Shown here: positions 8,097 through 13,929 of the stretch, piece by piece
Numbering within the stretch: the stretch's first letter is position 1
Layout of the letters: each line of letters begins with the position of its first letter
Assembly (NCBI GenBank): GCA_937894515.1
Contig: CALCRH010000070.1
Location: 1-17,361, forward strand
Source of the DNA: an uncultured Clostridia bacterium
Lineage (GTDB): Bacteria; Bacillota; Clostridia; Oscillospirales; Oscillospiraceae
DNA length: 17,361 nucleotides
Direction: 5' to 3'
Notes under the pieces: model-generated
Databases searched by the model: none
Told to the model about the DNA's origin: nothing
What the model saw: only the letters and a program-made list of their open reading frames with translations
Made by a program: the position numbers and the translations under genes

Positions 8097-8966
8097 TTAC
8101 TCCACCACCACGACTTGAATGTTGTCGTGGGGATAGTTGTTAACGGCGTCCAGCATATCCTGACTGACCTCCAAACACTGCAAACCCTCGCAGTAAAAGA
8201 TCTCATGGAAGTCGGTCAGGTCGGGATTGCCCGCAAGAGTCAGTTGCTCCACCTTAACTTTGCCAATGCCTCGAAGATCGGTAAATCCGCCATCGGTCAG
8301 ATCCAGTTCTTTCACGGATTTTCCCGCCAGAGCGGCGATGCCCTCCGGGCCATAGGAGGCAATGTTGATGTACTCGCTGCCGTCTGCGTTACGGAACACG
8401 TATTCCGCCGAGCGGTAGTAGGCGATACGCTGCTTTAAGAAGATGCCGCCTACCGCCAAGAGGGCAACGATCACCATGGCAATACCGGCAAGTACCAGTT
8501 GTTTTTTTCGATTCACGTTCTTGCGCTCCATACCCTCACCGATGACGCTTTGCGTCAGGCATTCGTGGGTACGCAGCTCGTCCATCACGGTCTTGTCGTC
8601 ATAGGGCAGCATGGTCACGTTGGCAAGCTGCATATCCAGGCCGTGGCTCAACTTCCCTGTATCGGTTTTCAGGCAGAGGAGTTCTTTCTTGATGGCAAGG
8701 GCATAGTTCACGGCGTTGCGCAGTTCCAGACTTTCGCAGGCCTTTTCCGACAGGAGGAAGATGGCCCGGTCACAGCGCCCGATGGCGCCGGCGGTCTGCT
8801 CCGGGACCTGGGAATCTCTGGTTTCACACACGTCCAAATAGACACGCACGCCCTCCCGCACCAGTTTGTCTCCCAGAGACAGGGCGTAGGGCATATCGGC
8901 CTTGCAGGCTTTCAAGAGTAAAAACGGCTCGGTGCCGGTATAGCTTTGATAGGCAAACTGTTTCAT
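8097..8966 (-). CDS. Degenerate TIR-like domain - transmembrane helix - short LRR protein
   Basis: The product is 289 residues. The N-terminal 120 residues follow the TIR pattern of the neighbouring gene: EPFLLLKACKADMPYAL, REGVRVYLDVCETRDSQVP, then RAIFLLSEKACESLELRNAV. The catalytic-glutamate position is Ala85, so NADase activity is not expected. A very basic stretch (MERKNVNRKK, 146-155) precedes one membrane helix at about 157-177, so the C-terminal part should be outside. Residues 216-270 carry leucine-rich-repeat-like strands (VKELDLTDGGFTDLRGIG, VEQLTLAGNPDLTDF). Start ATG at 8966; it lies 15 nt after the upstream gene and 13 nt before the intact TIR gene. It may be a non-catalytic partner or scaffold for that TIR protein. 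Confidence 0.8.
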   Translation of the reverse strand: MKQFAYQSYTGTEPFLLLKACKADMPYALSLGDKLVREGVRVYLDVCETRDSQVPEQTAGAIGRCDRAIFLLSEKACESLELRNAVNYALAIKKELLCLKTDTGKLSHGLDMQLANVTMLPYDDKTVMDELRTHECLTQSVIGEGMERKNVNRKKQLVLAGIAMVIVALLAVGGIFLKQRIAYYRSAEYVFRNADGSEYINIASYGPEGIAALAGKSVKELDLTDGGFTDLRGIGKVKVEQLTLAGNPDLTDFHEIFYCEGLQCLEVSQDMLDAVNNYPHDNIQVVVVE

Positions 8967-8981
8967 GTCCTCACCCCTCTC

Positions 8982-10517
8982 TTAATCGTCTTCATATCGA
9001 ATGGAAAAACAAACATCAGTATTCAACTGGGTTTCCGCCAGCCCACGCATATCGCTGCTGATGCGCAGGAGCTGTACGTTCTGCAAATTGTTCAGCGGGG
9101 TCAGATCCGTCAGCCCCAGACAGTCTTTCAGGCAGATTTCCTCTACACCGTCAAACATCTCAATGCCTTCAATGGAGACCAAACTGCCTGTATGGCACAC
9201 GTCCAATACCCTTTTAATCATCAAACCATCCAGCTGGGTAATTTCCGTAAGACCATAAATATTGGAAATGGCGAATGACTCTATGGGCTTGTCCAACAGT
9301 ACCGGCATAAAATCGGAGAGGTACACGTCGTTGCAGAAAATGTGATTAAAGCTTTTTACGTCCCGCAGGAAAGAGAAGTCCCGGAGCTGGTAGGAAAGTC
9401 CCCGAAGATCCAAGCCATAGTTTTCATGCTCGCCCACATAGGACATCCGCACGCCGGAACTACTGGCACAAAAGCTTTCAATGCGCTCCAGGGTTTCCAC
9501 GTTGGGCAGATCCCGCACGTAAGTCCCGTCGATCCCCAGAGCGCTCAGTCGGGGCAATGCCTCCAATGGTGTCAGGTCGGAAACGTCCGTGCCGGACAGC
9601 CATAGCTGCTCCAGATTTTGCAGGTTTTCAATTCCCTCCAGCGAGGTGATGGGGTTGCACTCCACGCCCAGCCGCCGCAGTTTGGTCAGTTGCCAGACCG
9701 GCGTCAGGTCGGTGATCTGCTGAGCGGAGATCTCCAGCACCTCCAAATTCCGCAGTTTCGTCAGGTCGGAGAGGTCAGTAATGGGGCCACGGGTAGCGGT
9801 GGTATCGGTCGTGTGGAAGCCGGTATTCCAGTTTTCCAGCTCCACCCCGATCTCCGTTCTGCCGTTTATATACCAGCAATGCACCTTGGTCATGTCGGTA
9901 TAGACCTGATCGCCGCAGATGTGGAGTTCGGTGATTTGATCCAATTCTGCCTGGGTCAACCCTTTCAGACCGGGTATGCCGCCCTCGGTCTCCTTTTCCG
10001 GCGCCAGCATCAGGGGATAGACGACTGTGGTAAAAAGCAATATCGCCGCCAGAACAGGTATCGCCACCAGAGAAAAGCCGCGGCGCTTTTGAAACTGCTT
10101 TTGCTGCTTTGTCACCGCCATGTTGCGAAAAATGGCGGCCTCGGTCAGTTTCCGGGCAAATTCCTCGTCAGAAAGCTGATGGCAGAACAGGGCTTGGGCC
10201 GAATCCAGCTGCATATGGCTCCAGTTATCGAGAATTACATCCTCCAAGTAAACAGTGAGGATGTTTTTTCCGCTCTGTACCGCCCGGTTGACCACCCGAT
10301 GGAAGTCCTCGCTTTGGATACAGTCACGGGTAACGAACAGCATCACCGCATGGGCGGCTTCCACCCGCCGCAGTTCTTTTCTGCTTGCCTGACCGTTCCG
10401 GCAGAACAGCACGCCCTTTTCCCTCAGCGGTGTCAACGTCTGTACCATGATCTCTTCGTTCTCGGTCGGACAATAGACGTAAATATAGGGTTTGTCGTAG
10501 CCAAAATAGGATTTCAT
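8982..10517 (-). CDS. Degenerate TIR-like domain - transmembrane helix - internalin-like LRR protein
   Basis: The product is 511 residues from ATG 10517, which has AGGAGG 9 nt upstream; the open frame extends to 10598 but crosses the promoter. Residues 8-95 form a TIR-like fold (KPYIYVYCPTENEEIMV, AAHAVMLFVTRDCIQSEDF, SGKNILTVYLED) in which the usual catalytic Glu is replaced (Val75). A strongly basic segment (KQQKQFQKRR) precedes one membrane helix at about 147-170. The long C-terminal region carries LRRs of roughly 22 residues, for example ITDLTPVWQLTKLRRLGVEC, SLEGIENLQNLEQLWLSGTD and VSDLTPLEALPRLSALGIDG, with a further LRR block near the end (LTDLTPLNNLQNVQLLRIS). This is the first gene of the operon and has the longest LRR domain, so it is the best candidate for the ligand-recognising subunit. 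LRRs would face the cell exterior by the positive-inside rule. Confidence 0.85.
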   Translation of the reverse strand: MKSYFGYDKPYIYVYCPTENEEIMVQTLTPLREKGVLFCRNGQASRKELRRVEAAHAVMLFVTRDCIQSEDFHRVVNRAVQSGKNILTVYLEDVILDNWSHMQLDSAQALFCHQLSDEEFARKLTEAAIFRNMAVTKQQKQFQKRRGFSLVAIPVLAAILLFTTVVYPLMLAPEKETEGGIPGLKGLTQAELDQITELHICGDQVYTDMTKVHCWYINGRTEIGVELENWNTGFHTTDTTATRGPITDLSDLTKLRNLEVLEISAQQITDLTPVWQLTKLRRLGVECNPITSLEGIENLQNLEQLWLSGTDVSDLTPLEALPRLSALGIDGTYVRDLPNVETLERIESFCASSSGVRMSYVGEHENYGLDLRGLSYQLRDFSFLRDVKSFNHIFCNDVYLSDFMPVLLDKPIESFAISNIYGLTEITQLDGLMIKRVLDVCHTGSLVSIEGIEMFDGVEEICLKDCLGLTDLTPLNNLQNVQLLRISSDMRGLAETQLNTDVCFSIRYEDD

Positions 10518-10554
10518 GGGTATTTTCCTCCTGTTTTGTCGTTTCTTGGGGAAA

Positions 10555-10583
10555 ATTATAACGAAAACACGATTCTTATGCAA
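10555..10583 (-). promoter_or_regulatory. Promoter of the TIR-TM-LRR operon
   Basis: Minus strand: -35 TTGCAT (10578-10583), 17-nt spacer, -10 TATAAT (10555-10560). The first gene starts at 10517 behind AGGAGG. The remaining upstream stretch to the tRNA terminator shows no clear operator. Confidence 0.8.
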
Positions 10584-10636
10584 GCCCGTTTTTACCAATT
10601 CAGAAGTTTTTCGGAAACGGATACAGCAGGTGAATT

Positions 10637-10667
10637 AAAAAAAGACACTGATGTAATAATCAGTGTC
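10637..10667 (-). terminator. Rho-independent terminator of the tRNA-Arg gene
   Basis: Arms GACACTGAT/ATCAGTGTC (10644-10652 and 10659-10667) form a 9-bp stem with a 6-nt loop. On the minus strand it is followed by seven T (10637-10643). It begins 5 nt after the CCA end of the tRNA. Confidence 0.9.
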
Positions 10668-10671
10668 CTTT

Positions 10672-10748
10672 TGGTACGCCCGGTGCGATTCGAACGCATG
10701 GCCTACAGAGTCGGAGTCTGTCACTCTATCCAACTGAGCTACGGGCGC
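10672..10748 (-). tRNA. tRNA-Arg (anticodon CCG), CCA encoded
   Basis: On the minus strand: acceptor GCGCCCG pairs with CGGGCGT; D-stem GCTC/GAGT; anticodon stem ACAGA/TCTGT with loop CTCCGAC, hence anticodon CCG reading codon CGG; T-loop TTCGAAT; discriminator A and encoded CCA at 10672-10674. One A-C mismatch closes the T-stem. The gene is 77 nt. Its probable promoter lies about 215 bp upstream, beyond a truncated copy of the gene's own 5' end. Confidence 0.95.
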
Positions 10749-10754
10749 ATATTC
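10730..10754 (-). repeat. Direct repeat copy 1 (within and just upstream of intact tRNA-Arg)
   Basis: This 25-bp segment covers the first 19 nt of the tRNA plus 6 nt of its 5' flank. It is identical to 10903-10927. It is the left boundary of the inserted block between the two copies. Confidence 0.9.
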
Positions 10755-10902
10755 AGTTTGTTTGTCCTACCCAAAGTCAATGGAGTTTCGTCCTGTTGCG
10801 GTGCCCAAATTTACTGCGCGGCTTCCGCTTTCGCTTGTAAATTTGACCGCGGCCACTCGCTCTCCTCGCTGCTTCCGCCACCGGCGGCGCTCGGTTCGCT
10901 CC
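10755..10902. other. GC-rich structured insert between the intact tRNA and its truncated duplicate
   Basis: No gene is visible. The block holds a long inverted repeat (CAAATTTAC 10806-10814 with GTAAATTTG 10837-10845, extended by GCGGT 10798-10802 with ACCGC 10846-10850 across a 3-nt bulge). A second, small palindrome is CCGCC/GGCGG (10875-10887). It is flanked by 25-bp direct repeats derived from the tRNA 5' end. It could be a small mobile or REP-like element, or the scar of an integration event. The whole non-coding stretch from the tRNA to rex (10749-11140) contains only this block, the tRNA fragment, two promoters and a possible Rex site. Confidence 0.5.
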
Positions 10903-10927
10903 CCAACTGAGCTACGGGCGCATATTC
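10903..10927 (-). repeat. Truncated 5' fragment of tRNA-Arg (direct repeat copy 2)
   Basis: It is identical over 25 bp to 10730-10754. It contains the acceptor 5' strand, position 8-9 TA, the D-stem 5' half and part of the D-loop, then diverges. It lacks the anticodon and T-arm and cannot make a tRNA. It sits between the tRNA promoter and the insert. Confidence 0.9.
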
Positions 10928-10960
10928 GATTTTGCTAAGTCTTACAAAGTCAGCTTATCT

Positions 10961-10989
10961 ATTATAGCAACATCTTGCCCTATTGTAAA
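10961..10989 (-). promoter_or_regulatory. Probable promoter of the tRNA-Arg transcript
   Basis: Minus strand: -35 TTTACA (10984-10989), 17-nt spacer, -10 TATAAT (10961-10966). A transcript from here would run through the truncated tRNA piece and the insert before reaching the intact tRNA. Confidence 0.75.
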
Positions 10990-11021
10990 GCCCTCAATGA
11001 TACAAAATTTTTGCAAAAAGA

Positions 11022-11040
11022 TTGTTAAAAAAGTTGACAA
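11022..11040. promoter_or_regulatory. Possible Rex operator overlapping the rex -35 element
   Basis: TTGTTAA (11022-11028) and TTGACAA (11034-11040) form an imperfect palindrome with a 5-nt centre. It resembles the clostridial Rex consensus TTGTTAA-N4-TTAACAA but is one base longer and has one mismatch. It covers the -35 box, fitting autoregulation. Confidence 0.45.
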
Positions 11041-11062
11041 GTCAGCATTTATGCGGTACAAT
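11034..11062 (+). promoter_or_regulatory. Promoter of rex
   Basis: -35 TTGACA (11034-11039), 17-nt spacer, -10 TACAAT (11057-11062). The leader to the rex ATG at 11141 is about 70 nt and T-rich. Confidence 0.8.
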
Positions 11063-11140
11063 AGCACCACTATTATTTTTATTATTTTTTCGCGCGTCTT
11101 TTCTTTTTGCGCGATGTTCCACGAAAAGGATGTATGCTCT

Positions 11141-11773
11141 ATGAAAAAACAAAAAATCTCCGATGCGGTCATTCACCGTCTGCCCCGTTATTATCGATAT
11201 CTGGACGACCTATATAATCGCGGCGTTGTGCGGATCTCGTCCAATTCACTGGGTGCAAAAATGGATATTACCGCCTCTCAAATTCGCCAGGATCTCAGCT
11301 GTTTTGGTGAATTCGGACAGCAGGGATACGGCTATAATGTGGCCGAACTTCGCAGCGAGATCGGCCATATTCTCGGCATCGACAGCGGCCATCGGTTGAT
11401 CATCATCGGTGCCGGCCATTTGGGTCACGCCTTACTGCAGAACTTCGATTTTCATAAGGTAGGATTCCAGATCGATTCTGCCTTTGACCTCTCCCCGGAG
11501 CTGATCGGCAAGACCATACAGGGCGTTACCATTCGTTCCATGGACGAGCTGGAGAGTTATGTGGAGAAATTCCATCCCAATGTGGCGGTTCTCACCGTGC
11601 CGCAAAACGTGGCACAGTCTCTGGCCGATAAGCTGATCGGATTGGGCATCAAAGGCTTTTGGAACTTCACCAACGTGGAGTTGTCCACCGATGTGCCAAA
11701 TGTCTTTTTTGAGGACATTCACTTTGTCGACACGCTGTTGACCCTGAGCTATCGAATTTCCCGAGAGCAGTAA
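11141..11773 (+). CDS. rex: Redox-sensing transcriptional repressor Rex
   Basis: The product is 210 residues, the usual Rex length. It begins with the family N-terminus SDAVIHRLPRYYRYLDDLY and a winged-helix DNA-binding domain (to about residue 80; TASQIRQDLSCFGEFGQQGYGY). A Rossmann NAD(H)-binding domain follows with GAGHLG at 90-95 and a final helix that swaps in the dimer (FVDTLLTLSYRI). Rex senses the NADH/NAD+ ratio and represses fermentation and anaerobic-energy genes when NADH is low. The ATG at 11141 was chosen because homologues start here; AAAGGA lies 10 nt upstream. An earlier in-frame ATG at 11114 exists but adds residues not typical of the family. A possible own operator overlaps its promoter. 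Confidence 0.96.
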   Translation: MKKQKISDAVIHRLPRYYRYLDDLYNRGVVRISSNSLGAKMDITASQIRQDLSCFGEFGQQGYGYNVAELRSEIGHILGIDSGHRLIIIGAGHLGHALLQNFDFHKVGFQIDSAFDLSPELIGKTIQGVTIRSMDELESYVEKFHPNVAVLTVPQNVAQSLADKLIGLGIKGFWNFTNVELSTDVPNVFFEDIHFVDTLLTLSYRISREQ

Positions 11774-11849
11774 CGCACACATTCCGGCGGGCTTCATACT
11801 ATGGAGTGAGACCCCGATGACGGGGCAAAATTTCATAGGAGGTTACGCT

Positions 11850-12053
11850 ATGTGTAATCAGAATTCCTGCTTCGGTGGTAACAGCTATTGGATCATCATC
11901 GTGATTATCCTGCTGTTCCTGTTCAACGGCAACGGCTGCGGCTGCGGCAACAGCTGCGGCAACTGCGGCTGCAACAACTGCGGCTGCAATAATTGCGGTT
12001 GCAGCAACTGCGGCTGCGACTGCGGCTGCAATAACAACAACTGCGGTTGCTAA
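11850..12053 (+). CDS. Small Cys/Gly/Asn-rich single-helix membrane protein
   Basis: The product is 67 residues from ATG 11850 behind a strong AGGAGGT. After a short N-terminus (MCNQNSCFGGNS) comes one hydrophobic helix (YWIIIVIILLFLF, 13-25). The rest is a tandem array of C-G-C-N-N-type units; 17 of 67 residues are cysteine. It ends just before a strong terminator, so it is a defined short transcription unit. I do not recognise a characterised family. Similar tiny Cys-rich proteins in Firmicutes are mostly unnamed. Metal binding, a disulfide-cross-linked surface or spore-coat role are possibilities, none shown. The excellent ribosome binding site and clean composition argue that it is real. 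Confidence 0.8.
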   Translation: MCNQNSCFGGNSYWIIIVIILLFLFNGNGCGCGNSCGNCGCNNCGCNNCGCSNCGCDCGCNNNNCGC

Positions 12054-12065
12054 ACTTTCTGAGAA

Positions 12066-12098
12066 AGCTCCCCGCCAACCGCGGGGAGCTGTTTTTTT
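12066..12098 (+). terminator. Rho-independent terminator after the Cys-rich gene
   Basis: A 10-bp perfect stem (AGCTCCCCGC 12066-12075 with GCGGGGAGCT 12081-12090), 5-nt loop, then seven T (12092-12098). Confidence 0.93.
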
Positions 12099-12129
12099 GG
12101 CTATACTATCTTACATAAGAGGTGTTACC

Positions 12130-12753
12130 ATGGAACTGAACCGATTCCGCCGGAAATTTTCAAATCACAGACCCACCCTGCTGAACCATCGCGGCTGTTC
12201 GGCTGTGCTGGTACCGCTGGTAGAGCAGAACGGCGAACTCTGCCTTTTGTATGAGGTGCGCTCGGCAAGTGTCTCGCAGCCCGGAGAGGTCTGTTTCCCT
12301 GGCGGCCGTATGGAGTCCGGTGAAACAGCAATTCAATGCGCCTTGCGGGAAACCAAAGAGGAGCTGGGTATCGCCGAAACCGATATTGAAGTCATCGGCG
12401 AACTGGACTTTCTCTATGTGCGCGGTGACCGCCTGCTCTATCCGGTGCTGGCAAAAATCGCCGGCGATGCTTTGACCCGGATGTGTCCTGTCCCCGAAGA
12501 AGTATCGGACACGTTCCTGGTACCGCTGGAATGGTTGCGGGCGCATCCTCCTGTCTTTTACCGCCAGCGCCAGGAGGTGGACATGCCGGATTTTCCTTAT
12601 GACGAAGTGGGTGTGGCACCGGATTATCACTGGATCAAGCATTTTTTGGAGATTCCCATCTATCAGGGGCTCGACCATCATTTATGGGGAATGACAGCCC
12701 GGATCACCTACTATCTCCTGCAGGATCTATACGAAGAAAACGGCTCAAATTGA
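12130..12753 (+). CDS. Nudix hydrolase, CoA-pyrophosphatase-like (NudL/PCD1 type)
   Basis: The product is 207 residues from ATG 12130 (AGAGGTG upstream). The complete Nudix box G-x5-E-x7-REUxEExGU runs from Gly59 to Ile81 (GRMESGE, then RETKEELGI), giving the metal-binding glutamates. Just before it, LLYEVRSASVSQPGEVCFPGG matches the UPF0035 motif typical of coenzyme A diphosphatases. CoA cleavage to 4'-phosphopantetheine and 3',5'-ADP is therefore the best guess; other nucleoside-diphosphate substrates remain possible. A segment HPPVFYRQRQEVDMPDFPYDEV also fits this subfamily. The stop codon lies inside the shared downstream hairpin. Confidence 0.88.
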   Translation: MELNRFRRKFSNHRPTLLNHRGCSAVLVPLVEQNGELCLLYEVRSASVSQPGEVCFPGGRMESGETAIQCALRETKEELGIAETDIEVIGELDFLYVRGDRLLYPVLAKIAGDALTRMCPVPEEVSDTFLVPLEWLRAHPPVFYRQRQEVDMPDFPYDEVGVAPDYHWIKHFLEIPIYQGLDHHLWGMTARITYYLLQDLYEENGSN

Positions 12754-12766
12754 GCCGTTTTCTTTT
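12736..12766. terminator. Bidirectional terminator between the Nudix gene and sfsA
   Basis: An 11-bp stem (GAAAACGGCTC 12736-12746 with GAGCCGTTTTC 12752-12762), loop AAATT, then four T on the plus strand. It includes the Nudix stop codon and touches the sfsA stop. Confidence 0.85.
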
Positions 12767-13439
12767 ATAAAATTACCCGAACCGGGTGGGCGATCGTGAG
12801 ACTGTCCGGCGTGACCTTGCAGTCATAAGCTGCCACCGTAACCCCGTTTTGCGCCGCACGCCGCAGTTCTGCACCAAAGGCCGGGTGATTGGCATCGTTG
12901 GGTGTAAAGTCCTGCACAGAATGCATCTGCACCACAAAGAACACCGTGGCACGATGCCCTTCTTTGACTGCACGCTGTAATTCCTGCAAATGCTTCACGC
13001 CCCGTTCCGTGGGAGCATCGGGAAAACTGACATGGCCGTCCTGTTCCAGCGTGACCCCCTTAACCTCCACAAAATGCAGTCCCGCCGGTGTTTCCAGACA
13101 GAAATCCAGCCGGGAACTGCCGTAAACCACCTCGCTGCGTACCGCCGTGGCGGCGGGATCATATTGCCGTGCAAACTCCAAAAATACACGATTGGGCGCC
13201 TGGGCATCCATATTCACCAGGCGGTCACCTTTCTCCACGGCAATCAGGTCGAAGGCGGTTTTGCGCGCCGGATTGTCACTTTGTTCCAGATACACCGCCG
13301 CACCGGGTACCAGCAATTCCCGACAGCGACCGGTGTTTTTGACATGTACCACCGTATCAACGCCGTCTATCTCCACATGGGCGATAAACCGATTGGGGCG
13401 AGACAAAAAAATCCCCTTTTGAACTTTTTGATACTGCAT
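12765..13439 (-). CDS. sfsA: SfsA family protein (sugar fermentation stimulation protein, nuclease-like)
   Basis: The product is 224 residues from ATG 13439, with GGGAGGG 9 nt upstream; a slightly longer TTG start is possible but unneeded. Family hallmarks: FIAHVEIDG near the N-terminus, HVKNTGRCRELLVPGAAVYL, APNRVFLEFA, SRLDFCLE with FVEVKGVTLE (nuclease-like Asp...Glu-x-Lys), FPDAPTERGVKHLQEL and the conserved FTPNDANHPAF. SfsA was first linked to maltose metabolism in Escherichia coli and has a DNA-binding OB-like part plus a restriction-endonuclease-like fold. The cellular role is still uncertain. It is convergent with the Nudix gene. Confidence 0.95.
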   Translation of the reverse strand: MQYQKVQKGIFLSRPNRFIAHVEIDGVDTVVHVKNTGRCRELLVPGAAVYLEQSDNPARKTAFDLIAVEKGDRLVNMDAQAPNRVFLEFARQYDPAATAVRSEVVYGSSRLDFCLETPAGLHFVEVKGVTLEQDGHVSFPDAPTERGVKHLQELQRAVKEGHRATVFFVVQMHSVQDFTPNDANHPAFGAELRRAAQNGVTVAAYDCKVTPDSLTIAHPVRVIL

Positions 13440-13466
13440 AGTTTCGATCCCTCCCAAACACCATGG

Positions 13467-13475
13467 ATTTTAGCA
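13467..13475 (-). promoter_or_regulatory. Extended -10 promoter of sfsA
   Basis: Minus strand TGC-TAAAAT: -10 at 13467-13472 with an upstream TG at the extended position. No good -35 is seen. Confidence 0.5.
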
Positions 13476-13563
13476 TAAGTTTCTCCAAAAGAAAAGGTGT
13501 ATTTTCAGTTCTTTTTTCGCATATTTGACGCAATTCCATTGAAAAAATACAGAAATTTTTCAC

Positions 13564-13598
13564 TTTTTCCCTGTTTTATCTTGTAAAATCAGGAAAAA
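13564..13598. promoter_or_regulatory. Imperfect dyad overlapping the decarboxylase operon promoter
   Basis: Two 15-nt arms (13564-13578 and 13584-13598) around a 5-nt centre pair at 12 positions plus one G-U. The right arm includes most of the -35 element. It could be an operator or a hairpin; the regulator is unknown. Confidence 0.4.
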
Positions 13599-13608
13599 AT
13601 GATATAAT
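13581..13608 (+). promoter_or_regulatory. Promoter of the Na+-pump decarboxylase operon
   Basis: -35 TTGTAA (13581-13586), 16-nt spacer, -10 TATAAT (13603-13608). The first gene starts at 13647 behind AGAAAGGA. Confidence 0.7.
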
Positions 13609-13646
13609 AAAATCAATAAAATTTTCGTAGAAAGGACTATCATGCT

Positions 13647-13916
13647 ATGGATTATTCCAATCTGTTCGTCTGCCTGATGGGACTGTGTACGGTGTTCATC
13701 GGGCTGATCTGTATTATCGCGCTGGTGACGGTGATGAGTGCTGTGGTGCGAAAAACGGAAACAAAGAGCGCGGCACCTGCCGTTGCTGCTCCCGCTGCCG
13801 CACCTGCTGCATCTGAAATCACACCGGAACTGGTGGCCGCGGTCAGCGCCGCCATTGCCGAGGATCTGGGCAGCGATGTAAACGCTATCCGCATTGTATC
13901 CATGAAGAAACTGTAA
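13647..13916 (+). CDS. oadG: Sodium-pump decarboxylase gamma subunit (OadG-like)
   Basis: The product is 89 residues. One membrane helix (about 6-31) is followed by a charged turn, an Ala/Pro-rich linker (SAAPAVAAPAAAPAAS) and a C-terminal segment ITPELVAAVSAAIAEDLG...IRIVSMKKL, the usual OadG layout. Gamma subunits assemble the complex and anchor the soluble alpha subunit to the membrane beta subunit. It is the first gene of the operon, 13 nt before the biotin carrier gene. A nearby ATG at 13642 is in another frame and gives no plausible protein. Confidence 0.88.
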   Translation: MDYSNLFVCLMGLCTVFIGLICIIALVTVMSAVVRKTETKSAAPAVAAPAAAPAASEITPELVAAVSAAIAEDLGSDVNAIRIVSMKKL

Positions 13917-13929
13917 GGAGGAAAACCCT

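Noticed and set aside
8084..8206. N-terminal extension of the intact TIR protein
   Set aside because: It overlaps the end of the preceding gene, has Trp/Arg-rich shadow-like composition, and the ATG at 8083 has GGGAGG upstream and starts just before the TIR domain.
9618..10910. Long plus-strand open frame (430 codons) opposite the first TIR-LRR gene
   Set aside because: It lies antisense to a well-supported gene, runs through the tRNA and the insert, lacks a sensible start site and shows no family motifs.
10903..10927. Second functional tRNA-Arg
   Set aside because: Only the first 19 nt of the tRNA are present; the anticodon arm, T-arm and 3' acceptor strand are missing.
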